This document shows positions 21,173-32,345 of a DNA stretch of 64,000 nt, in pieces. The position numbers and the translations under genes were made by a program. Under the pieces are notes generated by a model that saw only the letters and a list, made by a program, of their open reading frames with translations, had not been told where the DNA came from and ran no database searches. This DNA is from Axinella damicornis (lineage: Eukaryota; Porifera; Demospongiae; Axinellida; Axinellidae): positions 6,756,493-6,820,492 of the forward strand of contig OZ007515.1 in NCBI GenBank assembly GCA_963931865.1. The letters run 5' to 3'. How positions within the stretch are numbered: the stretch's first letter is position 1; the number at the start of each line of letters is the position of its first letter.

Positions 21173-24100
21173 CAGGGCCATAACCAGGGGGGGTTCGTTG
21201 GGTGCGGACGAACCCCCCTCGAGCCAAGAACCCACCTTTCCTAAGATGCCTGGCCGGCCGGTGTCCGTCGACGGTACGTCTACTCGACTATAGTACTGTA
21301 GCGACCTTGGGTTTCGTCTCGCATTGTACATGTAGCCTAGCCTGGGTACGAGGCTACATGTAGCCGGCTGGCCAGCCGCGCCGGCGACGTTGCACTCGTA
21401 CGTACTATATATAGTACAGCTGTCTCGTCCCCGCCCCAGACTAGGCATGCGTCCCCCAGGCCATACGCGCATGCATACGCATGGGAACGAGGCCACTAGC
21501 CGGCCACCCACGTCCACGTACGTTCACGATGCAATTCAATTGCTGCGCAGCGCTATGCGAGTGCAGAAGGATGAAACGACAACGGGCTCCACAGGCACAG
21601 GGCATTCAAGCATACTTCTGTAAGAAAACGAGGAAGGACACAGGCAATGGTGAGTAGCTACACTTTCACTTTGTCTATCATACCATGCAGGGTTAACATC
21701 CTATAGCTAACAAGTTCTGTTTATTAAATCATAAAGTAGTCCGGCGCAGTCATGATAAGTGCAGCCTCCTGGGTGTTTTGTGATTGCAGAACGTGACACT
21801 GGATCACCGTCTGAGGAACACCCCAGCTCATCTTCTGGTCCAGAACCGCAGCTTTCACCGATCGAAGACATCAGCATCTCTGTGGATCCTCTCAGTCTGC
21901 CAACAACCTCACCACGCAACAGCTCGCTGGCACACTCCACACCTGATGTTAGTGCATCAGGCTCTTCAAGTGAAGGCTCCCAAGATCCGGATCCTGTTCC
22001 ACATCATCATGACATTGGTGCTCTAATAACACCAGATAAGTCCATACGTGAAGTATGTGGAGCAGTGGGTTGTTTGTCTGCTGTGGAGAGATACTCTCTC
22101 CTATACCACCATGTGCAGCCACCCAAAGTGCTGCCGAGCACATATTCCCATGGATGTAACCGGAAATTCAATGTTAGTTGGCTTGAGAAATACCCATGGG
22201 TGAAATACAGTCCCAAGCAAGATGGGGTGTTTTGTGGGCCGTGTGCTTTAATGCTCTCTGAAGCTAATCGGAGGGACAAAGGTTTGCTAGTTAACAAGCC
22301 TTTCTCCAACTGGGTGAAGATTAGCGAGGCACTGAGCAGCCACTCTAAGTTAACATACCACCGTGACGCTATGCAGTCAGCAGATGTTTTGAAGAGTTCA
22401 ATCGAGAACCCGGGTTCCAGAATTGACGTTATGACCAGCCCCGCTCTGCAAGCTCAGATAGCTCAGAACAAACACATCCTTCAAGGAATCGTGCGGGCAA
22501 TCCTTTTTCTTGCAAAGCAGGGTCTACCATTTAGAGGCGATGTTGAAAACATGGAAAGAGCAAACAACCCCGGAAATTTTTTAGCCTTGATGAAGCTGTT
22601 TGGTGAGTCCGATCCAGTATTACATGATCACCTATACAAACCTAAACATAAGAATGTAACTTATCTGTCTCCAAAGTCACAAAACGACATCATCAACGTA
22701 ATCGGCTATGATGTAGTTCGATCGAAAATTGTGGATGAGATTAGGAAAGCTGGGTTCTTCTCTGTCTTGGCTGACGAAGTCTCTAGCCACAATGTCGAAC
22801 ATATGCCCATTTGCCTCCGCTTTGTGGATGAAGCATGCGACATCCGAGAAGATTTTGTGGCCTTTGTAAGGTTAGATAGAGTTAGGGCAACTGACATTGC
22901 CAAGGCAATTGTGGATACGATAGAGGCACTTGGGTTGTCGCTGAATGAATTGCGAGGTCAAGGGTATGATGGTGCTGCTACAATGAGTGGGAAAAAATCT
23001 GGCGTGCAGAAGCAAATTCGTGATATACAGCCAAAAGCTGTGTATACCCACTGTGCTGGGCATTCACTAAATCTGGCAATAGTTACGTCCTGCTCGATCC
23101 CGCTGGTATCTAACTGCATTGAACAGATTAAGAGCTTTACACTTTGGATCAAGTACTCTGCCAAACGGGAAGGTTTGCCTAAATCAGTGTGTGACCGAGG
23201 CATCCAAAGTGGAGCAAATCCATCCCGAAAGCCTCTTCTGAATGTGTGTATCACACGCTGGGTTGAGAATATCGAGGGATGGGAGAGGTTTTGCTTGGCC
23301 CACCCATTTTTGATCAAAATGTGTGAAGTGGTTATTTATGGAGACACCGAGTATGAGATGTACAATGATGGGTGGAACCCTGAGGACAAGAGGAATGCCC
23401 TTGCCCATTTGAAAGTTCTCGAATCTTTTGAATTTGTGTATGTGCTCGTCACTCTTCAGCATTCTCTTCTCTACTTGAAAGAAGCTGCAGTTAGGCTGCA
23501 AGGTGAAAACCAAGACATTGTTTCGGGGTATGCTTGTGTTGAGCAATGTTGCTCTGACCTGAGAGAACTAAGAGCAAATGTAGATGACTATGCAGACAGA
23601 ATCTTCCAACACAGCTCCAGGCTTGCTGAGCACTCGGAAATTGCTGTTGCCAAGCCACGTGTCACTCGAGTACAGCGACATCGCTCAAACCCAGAATCAG
23701 ATTCTGTACAACAGCATTTCAAGCGTACAGTTACAATCCCTTTTCTTGACCACCTCATAAGTGACCTTTCTTCCAGATTTGATAAGCATGCCAAACAGGT
23801 GGCATCGCTACAAGGCTTATTACCAACAAAAATAACGCCAGCTTCTTCTGTACGTGACATTGAGCAATCTGCAGCATTTTACTCCAACGATTTGCCAAAT
23901 CCAGCGATCTTAGACGAGGAGTTTCACCTTTGGAAGGCAAAGTGGTTATCACTACCGCTAAAAGACAGACCACAAACAATAAGTGCCAGCATGAAGAATT
24001 GCAGCTTGCAAATCTTTCCAAACATATTCAATCTTCTAAAGCTCTTTGCCACTCTCCCCTTGTCCTCATGTTCTTGTGAGCGATCAGCATCCACATTGCA

Positions 24101-24522
24101 ACGCCTCAACAATTACTTGAGATGTACACAGAAAGAGGAGAGACTTAGCGCTCTGGGACTCATACACACTCATTACCATGTAGCAATTGATGTTGACACT
24201 GTTTGTAAGATTTTCATTCGCAAACACCCCCGTAGAATGGAAGCAGCTAGTTTACTTTTTTAGCCCATTTTAATGGCCATGTTGTGTACAATTTTCACTC
24301 GGATAGCTATGTAGTAATGAATGTTAGATACATTGGGCAGAGAATGCGCCAGAATGCACCTCAGACAGTCAATTTTTTCAAAATTTTCTCGGGGGGGCAT
24401 GCCCCCAGACCCCCCTAGCTATGGCCGCGCTTTGCGCGGCCCCTCACCGAAATCTCTGCATTAAACATTGACAACTTATCCCAAAATGTAACCCCCCTCA
24501 CAAAATCCTGGTTACGGGCCTG
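21173..24522 (+). mobile_element. Intact hAT-like DNA transposon, 3350 bp, 5-bp target duplication
   Basis: The ends are imperfect inverted repeats: the left starts CAGGGCCATAACCAGG and the right, reverse-complemented, starts CAGGCCCGTAACCAGG. The flanks are exact. The host ~500-bp repeat reads GAGACAAAAG before the element and resumes AAAAGCGCTCATATCTCC after it, so AAAAG (21168-21172 and 24523-24527) is a 5-bp duplication. Subterminal G/C-rich hairpins occur at both ends. The element sits in FEN1 intron 2 in the sense direction and carries one uninterrupted transposase gene, so it may be recently active. Confidence 0.9.
21571..24263 (+). CDS. hAT-superfamily transposase (TTF zinc finger, DUF4371-like), two exons
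   Basis: Exon 1 is 21571-21649 (MKRQRAPQAQGIQAYFCKK and onward) and exon 2 is 21790-24263. A 140-bp intron with a GTGAGT donor and TGATTGCAG acceptor joins them in frame (…DTGNERDTGS…), giving 850 residues with no stop or frameshift. Residues 149-177 contain a TTF-type zinc finger pattern (WLEKYPWVKYSPKQDGVFC plus a GPC). The RNase-H-like core includes SVLADEVSSHN (about 352-362), GQGYDGAATMSG and HCAGHSLNLA (447-456). The C-terminus (778-850) is the hAT dimerisation domain (SCERSASTLQRL…). It resembles transposase-derived ZMYM1 and THAP0/P52rIPK-type proteins. It binds element ends and catalyses cut-and-paste transposition. It is an element gene, not a host gene, though domestication cannot be excluded. 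Confidence 0.93.
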
Positions 24523-27500
24523 AAAAGCGCTCATATCTCCACCACCAAGGTGAGTTTCAGCACCAACGTTTTACGTTCAGGTCAGTACATGATAGTGATT
24601 AGGCCGGTGTAGTCAGAATCTCTGTAGGCCAATCCTAAGTACCCAAACATTATATTAATTAATTATCGAGGGGTAACCGCACTCCTGGTAGCCGCGATGC
24701 AACCGGTTGCAACTCGCTAGTCGCGCAAGCTACGCATTGCAGCTCATTCCAATTAACGCACATGTCACGTGAGGACCACGTTTGGTCGATTGAGCCGGCA
24801 ATGGCGTCCAAAGGGAAGACAAGAACTTATTACAGTGCTCACAACTTCGCCAGCACGGTGAGTTTCAGCATGTGAGCGTCAGTGAACGACAGCTATTATG
24901 GCTGTGTGGTCAGAATCTTTGTGGGGCCTTTGTAAGACTGTACTAGCAACCAACGTCGAAGAGAGCGATCGAGCAAAGTCGTCCTACGGCACAACAAAAG
25001 CGCTTGTATCTCCACCACCAAGGTGAGTTTCAGCACCAAAATTGTACAGTTGTGACAGTGCATGATGTTGTGACAGTGCATGATAGCGATCATGAAGGTG
25101 AAGTCAGAATCTTCGTACGCCATTCCTATCACTCGAATGAGTTATTTACATTAATTGATTCATTAATCGAGGGGCAACCGCACTCCTGGTAGCCGCGTTG
25201 CAACCCCGGTTGCGACTCTCCGTAGCGAAGCTAAGTGTTGCAATTCGTTCCAATTAACGCACATGCCACGTGGCAACCACGCTCAGTCGATCGCGAGCAA
25301 TGGCGACCGAAGGGAAGGCACGAAATTATAACAGCACTTACAACTTAGCCAGCACGGTGAGTTTTGGCATATAAGCGTCAGTGAACAACAGCAATTACAG
25401 TTGTGTGGTCAGAATCTTTGTGGGCCCTTTGTATGACTGTACTGGCGGCGAACTTCGAACAGAGCAATCGAGCAATGGCGGTCGACGGCATTACAAATGC
25501 GCTTGTATCTCCACCACGAAGGTGAGTTTCAGCATCAAAATTGTACGGTGAGGACAGTGCATGATAGCGATCACGACCGTGTAGTCAGAATCTTTGCAGG
25601 CCATTCCTAAGTAGTCAAACGTTAATTATTTAATTATTTACATTATTTACGCTAATTATTCGAGGGGCAACCGCACTCCTGGTAGCCGATGCAACGCCGC
25701 GGTTGCCTCGCCGTAGCGAAGCTAATTATTGCAATTCGTTCCAATTAACACTCATGCCACGTGGCTCAGTCGATCGCGAGCAATGGCGACCAAAAGGAAG
25801 ACAAGACAGCACTCACAACTTAGCCAGCACGGTGAGTTTTGGCATGTAAGCGTCAGTGAACGACAGCGATCACGGCTGTGTGGTCAGAATCTTCGTGTGC
25901 CTTTCCTAAGAACGGTACTGCCACCGGAAGTCGGAGAGAGCGCTCGAGCAATGGCGTCCACGGCGAGACAAAAGCGCTCATATCTCCACCACCAAGGTGA
26001 GTTTCAGCACCAAAATTGTACGGTTGGGACAGTGCATGATAGCGATCATGAAGGTGAAGTCAGATTCTTCATACGCCATTCCTATCACTCGAACGAATTA
26101 TTTACATTATATTACATTACGCGGCACAATTTTCTCTATACCAGGAGTGTAACCTACGAGGGGCAACCGCACTCCTGGTAGCCGTTGAAACGCCGGCTGT
26201 GACTCGCCGTAGCGCAGGCTAAGATAGTTCCAATTAACGCACATGCCACGTGGCAACCACGCTCACTCGATCGCGAGCAATGGCAGCCAAAAGGAAGACA
26301 GACATTATTACAGCACTCACAACTTAGCCAGCACGGTGAGTTTTGGCATGTAAGTGTCAGTGAACGACAGCGATCACGGCCGTGTGGTCAGAATCTTTGT
26401 GTGCCTTTCCTAAGAACGGTACTGCCACCGGAAGTCGGAGAGAGCGATCGAGCAATGGCGGCCACGGCGAGACAAAAGCGCTTGTATCTCCAGCACCAAA
26501 ATTGTACGGTGAGGACAGTGCATGATAGCGATCACGACGGTGTAGTCAGAATCTTTGCAGGCCATTCGCAAGTAGTCAAACATTAATTATTTAGTTTAGA
26601 TTAGATCGAGGGGCAACCGCACTCCTGGTAGCCGATGCAACGCCGCGGTTGCCTCTCCGTAGCGAAGCTAATTATTGCAATTCGTTCCAATTAACGCACA
26701 TGCCACGTGGCTCAGTCAATCGCGAGCAATGGCGACCAAAAGGAAGACAAGACAGCACTCACAACTTAGCCAGCACGGTGAGTTTTGGCATGTAAGCGTC
26801 AGTGAACGACAGCGATCACGGCTGTGTGGTCAGAATCTTCGTGTGCCTTTCCTAAGAACGGTACTGCCACCGGAAGTCGGAGAGAGCGCTCGAGCAATGG
26901 CGTCCACGGCGAGACAAAAGCGCTTGTATCTCCAGCACCAAGGTGAGTTTCAGCACCAAAATTGTACGGTGAGGACAGTGCATGATAGCGATCACGACGG
27001 TGTAGTCAGAATCTTTGCAGGCCATTCGCAAGTAGTCAAACATTAATTATTTAGTTTAGAATACATTACATTACGCGGCACAATTTTCTCTATACCTGGA
27101 GTGTAACGAGGGGCAACCGCACTCCTGGTAGCCGCGTTGCAACCGGTTGCAGCTCGACAATAGCGCATAGGTATTGCAACACATTCCAAATAACGCACAT
27201 GCCACGTGAGGACCATGAGCGCTCGCGTCGATCGATTGAGCTGAGTCAGCAATGGCGGCCCAAGGAGATCGAGAAGACAAGAAACTTGTTATACAGCGCT
27301 CACAACTTCGCCAGCACGGTGAGTTTTGGCATGTAAGCATCAGTGAAGGGCAGAAACTTCGCGTGCCTTTCCTAAGAACGGTACTGCCACCGGAAGTCGG
27401 AGAGAGTGCTCGAGCAATGGCGTCCACGGCGAGACAAAAGCGCTCATATCTCCACCACCAAGGTGAGTTTCAGCACCAAAATTGTACGGTTGGGACAGTG

Positions 27501-29083
27501 CATGATAGCGATCATGAAGGTGTAGTCAGAATCTTCGTACGCCATTCCTATCACTCGAACGAATTATTTACATTATATTACATTACGCGGCACAATTTTC
27601 TCTATACCAGGAGTGTAATAATTATTTACATCGAGGGGCAACCGCACTCCTGGTAGCCGCGGTTAAACGGTAGCACAAGCTAAGTGTGACAGTTCGTTCC
27701 AATTATCACACATGACGTGAGTACCATGATAGCTATATATAAATAGGGAAGATCAGAAATTATTTAGAGTGCTCTGAAGTACCGAATAAAACCATTCATA
27801 GCCGCGTTGCAACCCCGGTTGCGACTCGCCATAGCGCAAGCTAAGTATTGCAATTCGTTCTAATTAACGCACATGCCACGTGGCAACCACGCTCAGTTGT
27901 CGCGAGCAATGGCGACCAAAAGGAAGACAAGACATTATTACAGCACTCACAACTTAGCCAGGACGGTGAGTTTTGGCATGTAAGCGACAGTGATATCGGC
28001 TGTATGGTCAGATTCTTTGTGGGGCCTTCGTAAGACTGTACTGGCAACGAACTTCGAAGAGAGCGATCGAGCAATGGCGACCGACGGCACGACAAAAGCG
28101 CTTGTATCTCTACCGCCATGGTGAGTTTCAGCACCAAAATTGTGTGGTTGGGTTGCTGCATGGTAGCGATCAAGACGGTGTAGTCAGAATCTCTGTAGGC
28201 CATTCCTATATCGCGAACGAGTTATTTATTATTTATTATTTAATTATTTACGCGGCACAAATTTTCCCCTACCAGGAGTGTAATATTTACGCGGCACAAT
28301 TTTTCCCCTACCAGGAGTGTAATATACGAAGGGCAACCGCACTCCTGGTAGCCATTGCAACGCTGGCTGCGACTCGCCGTAGCACAAGCTAAGTATCGCA
28401 GTTATTCCCAATTAACGCACATGCCACGTGGCAACCACGTTCAGTCGATCGCTAGCAATGGCGACCAAAGGGAAGACACGAAATTACAACAGCACTTACA
28501 ACTTAGCCAGCACGGTGAGTTATGGCATGTAAGCGTCAGTGAACGACAGCGATTACGGCTGTGTGGTCAGAATCTTTGTGGGCCCTTTGTATGACTGTAC
28601 TGGCAACCAACGTCGAAGAGAGCGATCGAGCAATGGCGGCCGGCGTCACGACAAAAGCGCTTGTATCTCCACCACCAAGGTGAGTTTCAGCACAATTATT
28701 ATGTGATTGTGTCACTGCATGATGGCGATCACGACGGTGTAGTCACAATCTCTGTAGACCTTTCCTGCGTGCTGTGAGGTTTGATTAGGTTATTTATTTA
28801 CTCGGCACAATTTTTCCCTACCAGGAATGTAAAGATGAACTATTTCAAAATTGCATGACTCCCTCACAACTGTTTTCGCACAAAAACAGCAGCACTTATG
28901 ACTTATCACTGAGCAGTGCGTGGCCCCATTACTTTTTCACAACTTTGAGTCTCACGAGGCCCCACTCAACAACTGTGTTTTCAATTGCGACATCATTTTC
29001 TTCGCATGCACGCACACAAAGCAACTTTGAACTTTGAACTCAAATCTTGTACGTATGTGTGTGCAGGCGAGTGTGTGTGTGTA

Positions 29084-29085
29084 CA

Positions 29086-29120
<35 letters not shown>
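29084..29120 (+). repeat. GT microsatellite
   Basis: About eighteen GT units, between R1 units. Confidence 0.9.
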
Positions 29121-29123
<3 letters not shown>

Positions 29124-30195
29124 TCTGGTGGGACAAGTAGGTGTGGATCAAGGCACCTATGAGCATTTGTCTGCATTTTTTGCGAAGGGCAACCGCACTC
29201 CTGGTAACCGTTGCAACCGGTTGTAACTCGCTGATAGTGCACTAGGCGCAAACTAAGTATTACAGCTCATTCCAATCAACGCGCATGTCACTTGAGGGTC
29301 ATCCTCAGAGTCGGCAATGGTGTCCAAAGGGAAGACAAGAAATTATTACAGTGCTCACAACTTCACCAGCACAGTGAATTTCGGAATGTAAATGTCAGTG
29401 AGCGACAGCGATCACAACTAAGTGGTCAGAATCTTTGTAATCCTTTCGTAAGGGATGCACTGGCTACGAAAGTTGAAGAGAGCACTCACAATGGTGGCCG
29501 ACGGCACGACAATAGCACTTGTATCTCCATCACCAAGGTGAGTTTCAGCACCAGAATTGTACATTTTGGTAGGTGCACGATAATGATCACAGTGGTGTTT
29601 GTAGACCATTGCTCAATTTTGCCCCTACCTCTTCTCAGATGTCCGACCATTGTGCACTGCTTTCACAGCTGCAGTCATTGTCGGTCCTTCGTGTTCCTAT
29701 CATTCGCACATAGGTCTTCCCTGGTAGCTCCTTCTTGAACGTCATTATAATTGTGGTAGCTGGCCCACACACACACACACACACACAACTCTTCCTCCAC
29801 GAATCTTACGGCCCGGGCCACTAGTTGGGCGAGCGTGAGTGAGTCCCACACTAGCCTGGCTCACACTGAATGTTGTCGATATGTCTCCCTTACCATTAAC
29901 CTGGCACATGCAATGTACCGTAGAGTACGTATCAAGCGCCCACCACGTATCAAGCACCCATCACGTATCAAGCGCCCACCCCCCTCTTCACGCGAAAGTT
30001 AGAGCACAGGGTCCAAAAGCAGTGTAGTAAGGGCCCACCCATCACAATAGTTTTGAGCAGCATTTTCTTAACCTCTGGGCGAGGTTGTGCATTCAAAAAG
30101 GCCGATTTACAGTGATGTATGAACTACGGTGGCGTGCTTTCTCCGTCGAGCATTTCTTCTCAAGGACTTCGCAAAGAGGCGCGATTTTGAATCCC

Positions 30196-30920
30196 GCTAT
30201 GCGACGTAAAGCCACTTGTGTAACCTTAGCAACACGATACGCACCACTCAAATGCAATTGTACGTATCCTCCGGGCATGTTCTCTGCGTTCTGTTAACTC
30301 TGGATACGTATTCTCCAAACTCCAGGTCCTTGCAGTTCTCACTGTTCTCCAAGTTCTCTCTGTTCTGTTGTTCTCACTGTTCTCCAAGTTCTCTCTGGTC
30401 TGTTGTTCTCACTGTTCTCCAAGTTCTCTGTTCTCACTGTTCTCCAAGTTCTCACTGTTCTCCAAGTTCTCTGTTCTCATGAACTCTTCTCCAAGTTCTC
30501 ACTGTTCTCCAAGTTCTCTCTGTTCTGTTGTTCTCATTGTTCTCCAAGTTCTCTCTGTTCTCACTGTTCTTCAGGTTCTCTCTGTTCTCACTGTTCTCCA
30601 AGTTCTCTCTGTTCTCACTGTTCTCCAAGTTCTTTCTGTTCTCACTGTTCTCCAAGTTCTCACTGTTCTCCAAGTTCTCTGTTCTCACTGTTCTCCAAGT
30701 TCTCACTGTTCTCCAAGTTCTCTCTGTTCTGTTGTTCTCATTGTTCTCCAAGTTCTCTCTGTTCTCACTGTTCTCCAAGTTCTCTCTGTTCTCACTGTTC
30801 TCCAAGTTCTTTCTGTTCTCACTGTTCTCCAAGCAGAGAACATGCCCGGAGGATATAATTGCATTTTAGTGGTGCGTATCGTGTTGCTATGGTTACACAA
30901 GTGGCTTTACGTCACATAGC
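30196..30920. mobile_element. MITE with ~90-bp inverted repeats and minisatellite interior
   Basis: Left arm 30196-30289 (GCTATGCGACGTAAAGCCAC, …CTCCGGGCATGTTCTCTGC) pairs with right arm 30832-30920 almost base for base. Everything between is a TTCTCACTGTTCTCCAAG minisatellite. It is nested in the R3 copy. Confidence 0.88.
30313..30831 (+). repeat. Minisatellite of 18/27-bp units, TTCTCACTGTTCTCCAAG
   Basis: The 18-bp unit TTCTCACTGTTCTCCAAG alternates with a 27-bp version that has an extra TTCTCTCTG. About twenty copies are present, in higher-order blocks (two ~220-bp stretches repeat nearly exactly). All lengths are multiples of 9, so long open frames on both strands are an artefact of the repeat. 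Confidence 0.92.
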
Positions 30921-30928
30921 TGGATTCT

Positions 30929-31004
30929 AGCCTCGTTCCCAGTTCCACGCCCAGCTTTTCGTCGCAAGCGACGAAAAGCTGGGCGTGGGACTGGGAACAA
31001 CGCT
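30929..31004. mobile_element. TAGCCTC foldback transposon
   Basis: An almost perfect ~76-bp hairpin with stem TAGCCTCGTTCCCAGT, then CCACGCCCAGCTTTTCGTCG and complement. The flanks GCTGGATTC and GTGGGATTC match at 7 of 9 positions, consistent with an aged 9-bp duplication. Confidence 0.8.
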
Positions 31005-31858
31005 AGTGGGATTCCTTGCATGAAAATTTACTTATATATTCATAGCTGGTCATTGATATTCACAGCTTACTGCATGCAGCACTTGTTGTTTATACAGTGC
31101 TGGAATGGGTGGGCGGATACTACATGCCTAAGTAGTCTGAGTACCATCTAATGCCCACCCCCCCCCCCCCCCTGTTCAGTGGGGTTCTAATGTCCCTAAA
31201 CCCTGGGCGCTTAATACGTACTCTACGGTAACATACAAAACATTCCATTAGTTTCTGGACATCATGTAAATCTCTGCCGTGCACTAGAATGTGGTACGGA
31301 GACTAAGGCTACCTGTTTGATCGTAACAACAAAGGCGCAGACTGCTCATGACCTACCTATTCATTGGCTAGAAGCCTAGAGCGATGGGTGAACCATGGAA
31401 CAATCTACCTCTACCTCCTCAGTGGCAACAATGAAGACGAGCACCGCTGGTGACCTACCTATTCATCGAAATTGTCCTGCAGAACACATGGTGTGCTGGA
31501 CCAGTGTGCGGCATGCGTATAGGTTAGGAGTTACCTGCCATATCGCCGCTATACTGCTTCAGCTAGCCTGTCTCGCAGTTCCTGTGTGGTGCATAAGTAT
31601 ATGTGTACTTTTGGTGATACTCTGGGGCCTGAGGTTGTGCTGTGCTCATGCAGTCACATTCTGATGACAGTCTTATGCATACAACTGTTCCACATTTTGC
31701 GCGTGCACTCGCTCACGCTCACCCTACCATGCCGCGCTTTCCACAAGTATTATTATTACTTAGCAGAAAGTTTCGTGTTAGTGTATACTAGCGAACATTC
31801 ATGCTTGTTTCCCCTTCCCTTCCCCCCCGACACACACACGCACATACACGTTGTGCAG

Positions 31859-31918
31859 CCATTTGATCGGATTTTTCTATCGCACCATCCGGATGTTAGA
31901 GAATGGAGTCAAGCCTGT
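31859..31918 (+). CDS. FEN1: FEN1 exon 3 (helical arch region)
   Basis: This 60-bp exon follows an acceptor at 31857-31858 and a CA-rich tract. It encodes S62 (completed across the junction) through V82: [19 protein letters not shown]. It fits the phase 2-in, 2-out gap between exons 2 and 4 exactly. The donor is GTAAGT. No ORF scan would find it because of its size. Confidence 0.95.
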
Positions 31919-31988
31919 GTAAGTCATTGTGTTTCACGTTTCCTTAATTATCATTTATTAATGATGATGAATTGTTACATTGGCTACA

Positions 31989-32020
31989 GCCTCGTTCCCA
32001 GTCATGGGAACGAGGCTAGT
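31989..32020. mobile_element. Minimal TAGCCTC foldback
   Basis: Only the ends remain: GCCTCGTTCCCAGT then its complement GGGAACGAGGCTA, about 32 bp. Similar TTGGCTA lies on each side. It starts 70 bp after FEN1 exon 3. Confidence 0.7.
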
Positions 32021-32345
32021 TTGGCTAGGAATACGCATGCACAGTGGCTTTGCCTCGCGCGTGGGGCAGTGCAGTAAGGTGCAAAGTGCAGTAAGGTTCG
32101 AATTTTGAACCCTCTCTGTTCACTTGAGTGATACTTTGAGAAGGTTTTTCCGTCTTGAGTCGCCATCGTTGGAAGCAGTGAAACAGCTATACAGTCATGA
32201 ATTGTACAGTAATGTACATGTGATTATTACTGTAATTTATCCGCTTTCCTCAGTATTTGTGAAATAAATTTTTCACGTTTAGTGGCATTCACGAAATATT
32301 TAAAATTTTCCCGATATACGGTTGTTGTCTACGTATGTACATGTG

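Larger units (their letters stand above)
20736..29600 (+). repeat. Cluster of ~500-bp repeat units (family R1) inside FEN1 intron 2
   Basis: About eleven units follow one another in the same orientation: 20736-21172 plus 24523-24655 (one unit split by the hAT element), then roughly 24663, 25168, 25661, 26156, 26606, 27108, 27632, 28325 and 29171 as starts. Each begins GGGGCAACCGCACTCCTGG and full ones end TACCAGGAGTGTAA, so ACTCCTGGTA is inverted at the two ends. Each contains two related ~165-bp halves. Spacers vary from a few bases to ~340 bp, with A/T-rich joins. Confidence 0.9.
29916..31230. mobile_element. R3 MITE copy split by a second MITE
   Basis: Ends TACCGTAGAGTACGTATCAA and TTAATACGTACTCTACGGTA. 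R3 interior resumes after the nested element (30196-30920) and foldback (30929-31004). A C15 tract lies in the GCCCACCCC stretch at the right end. Confidence 0.85.

Noticed and set aside
21759..21789. ATG at 21759 as transposase start
   Set aside because: It lies in the intron. The spliced exon at 21571 joins in phase through good splice sites and supplies a typical N-terminus.
24663..28832. Tandem gene family or tRNA/rRNA cluster
   Set aside because: Most units have stops or shifts in any frame. I could not fold a tRNA cloverleaf or find RNA polymerase III box pairs.
30368..30919. 183-codon and overlapping ORFs on both strands
   Set aside because: They arise from a repeat with unit lengths in multiples of nine and no stop codon, inside a MITE.
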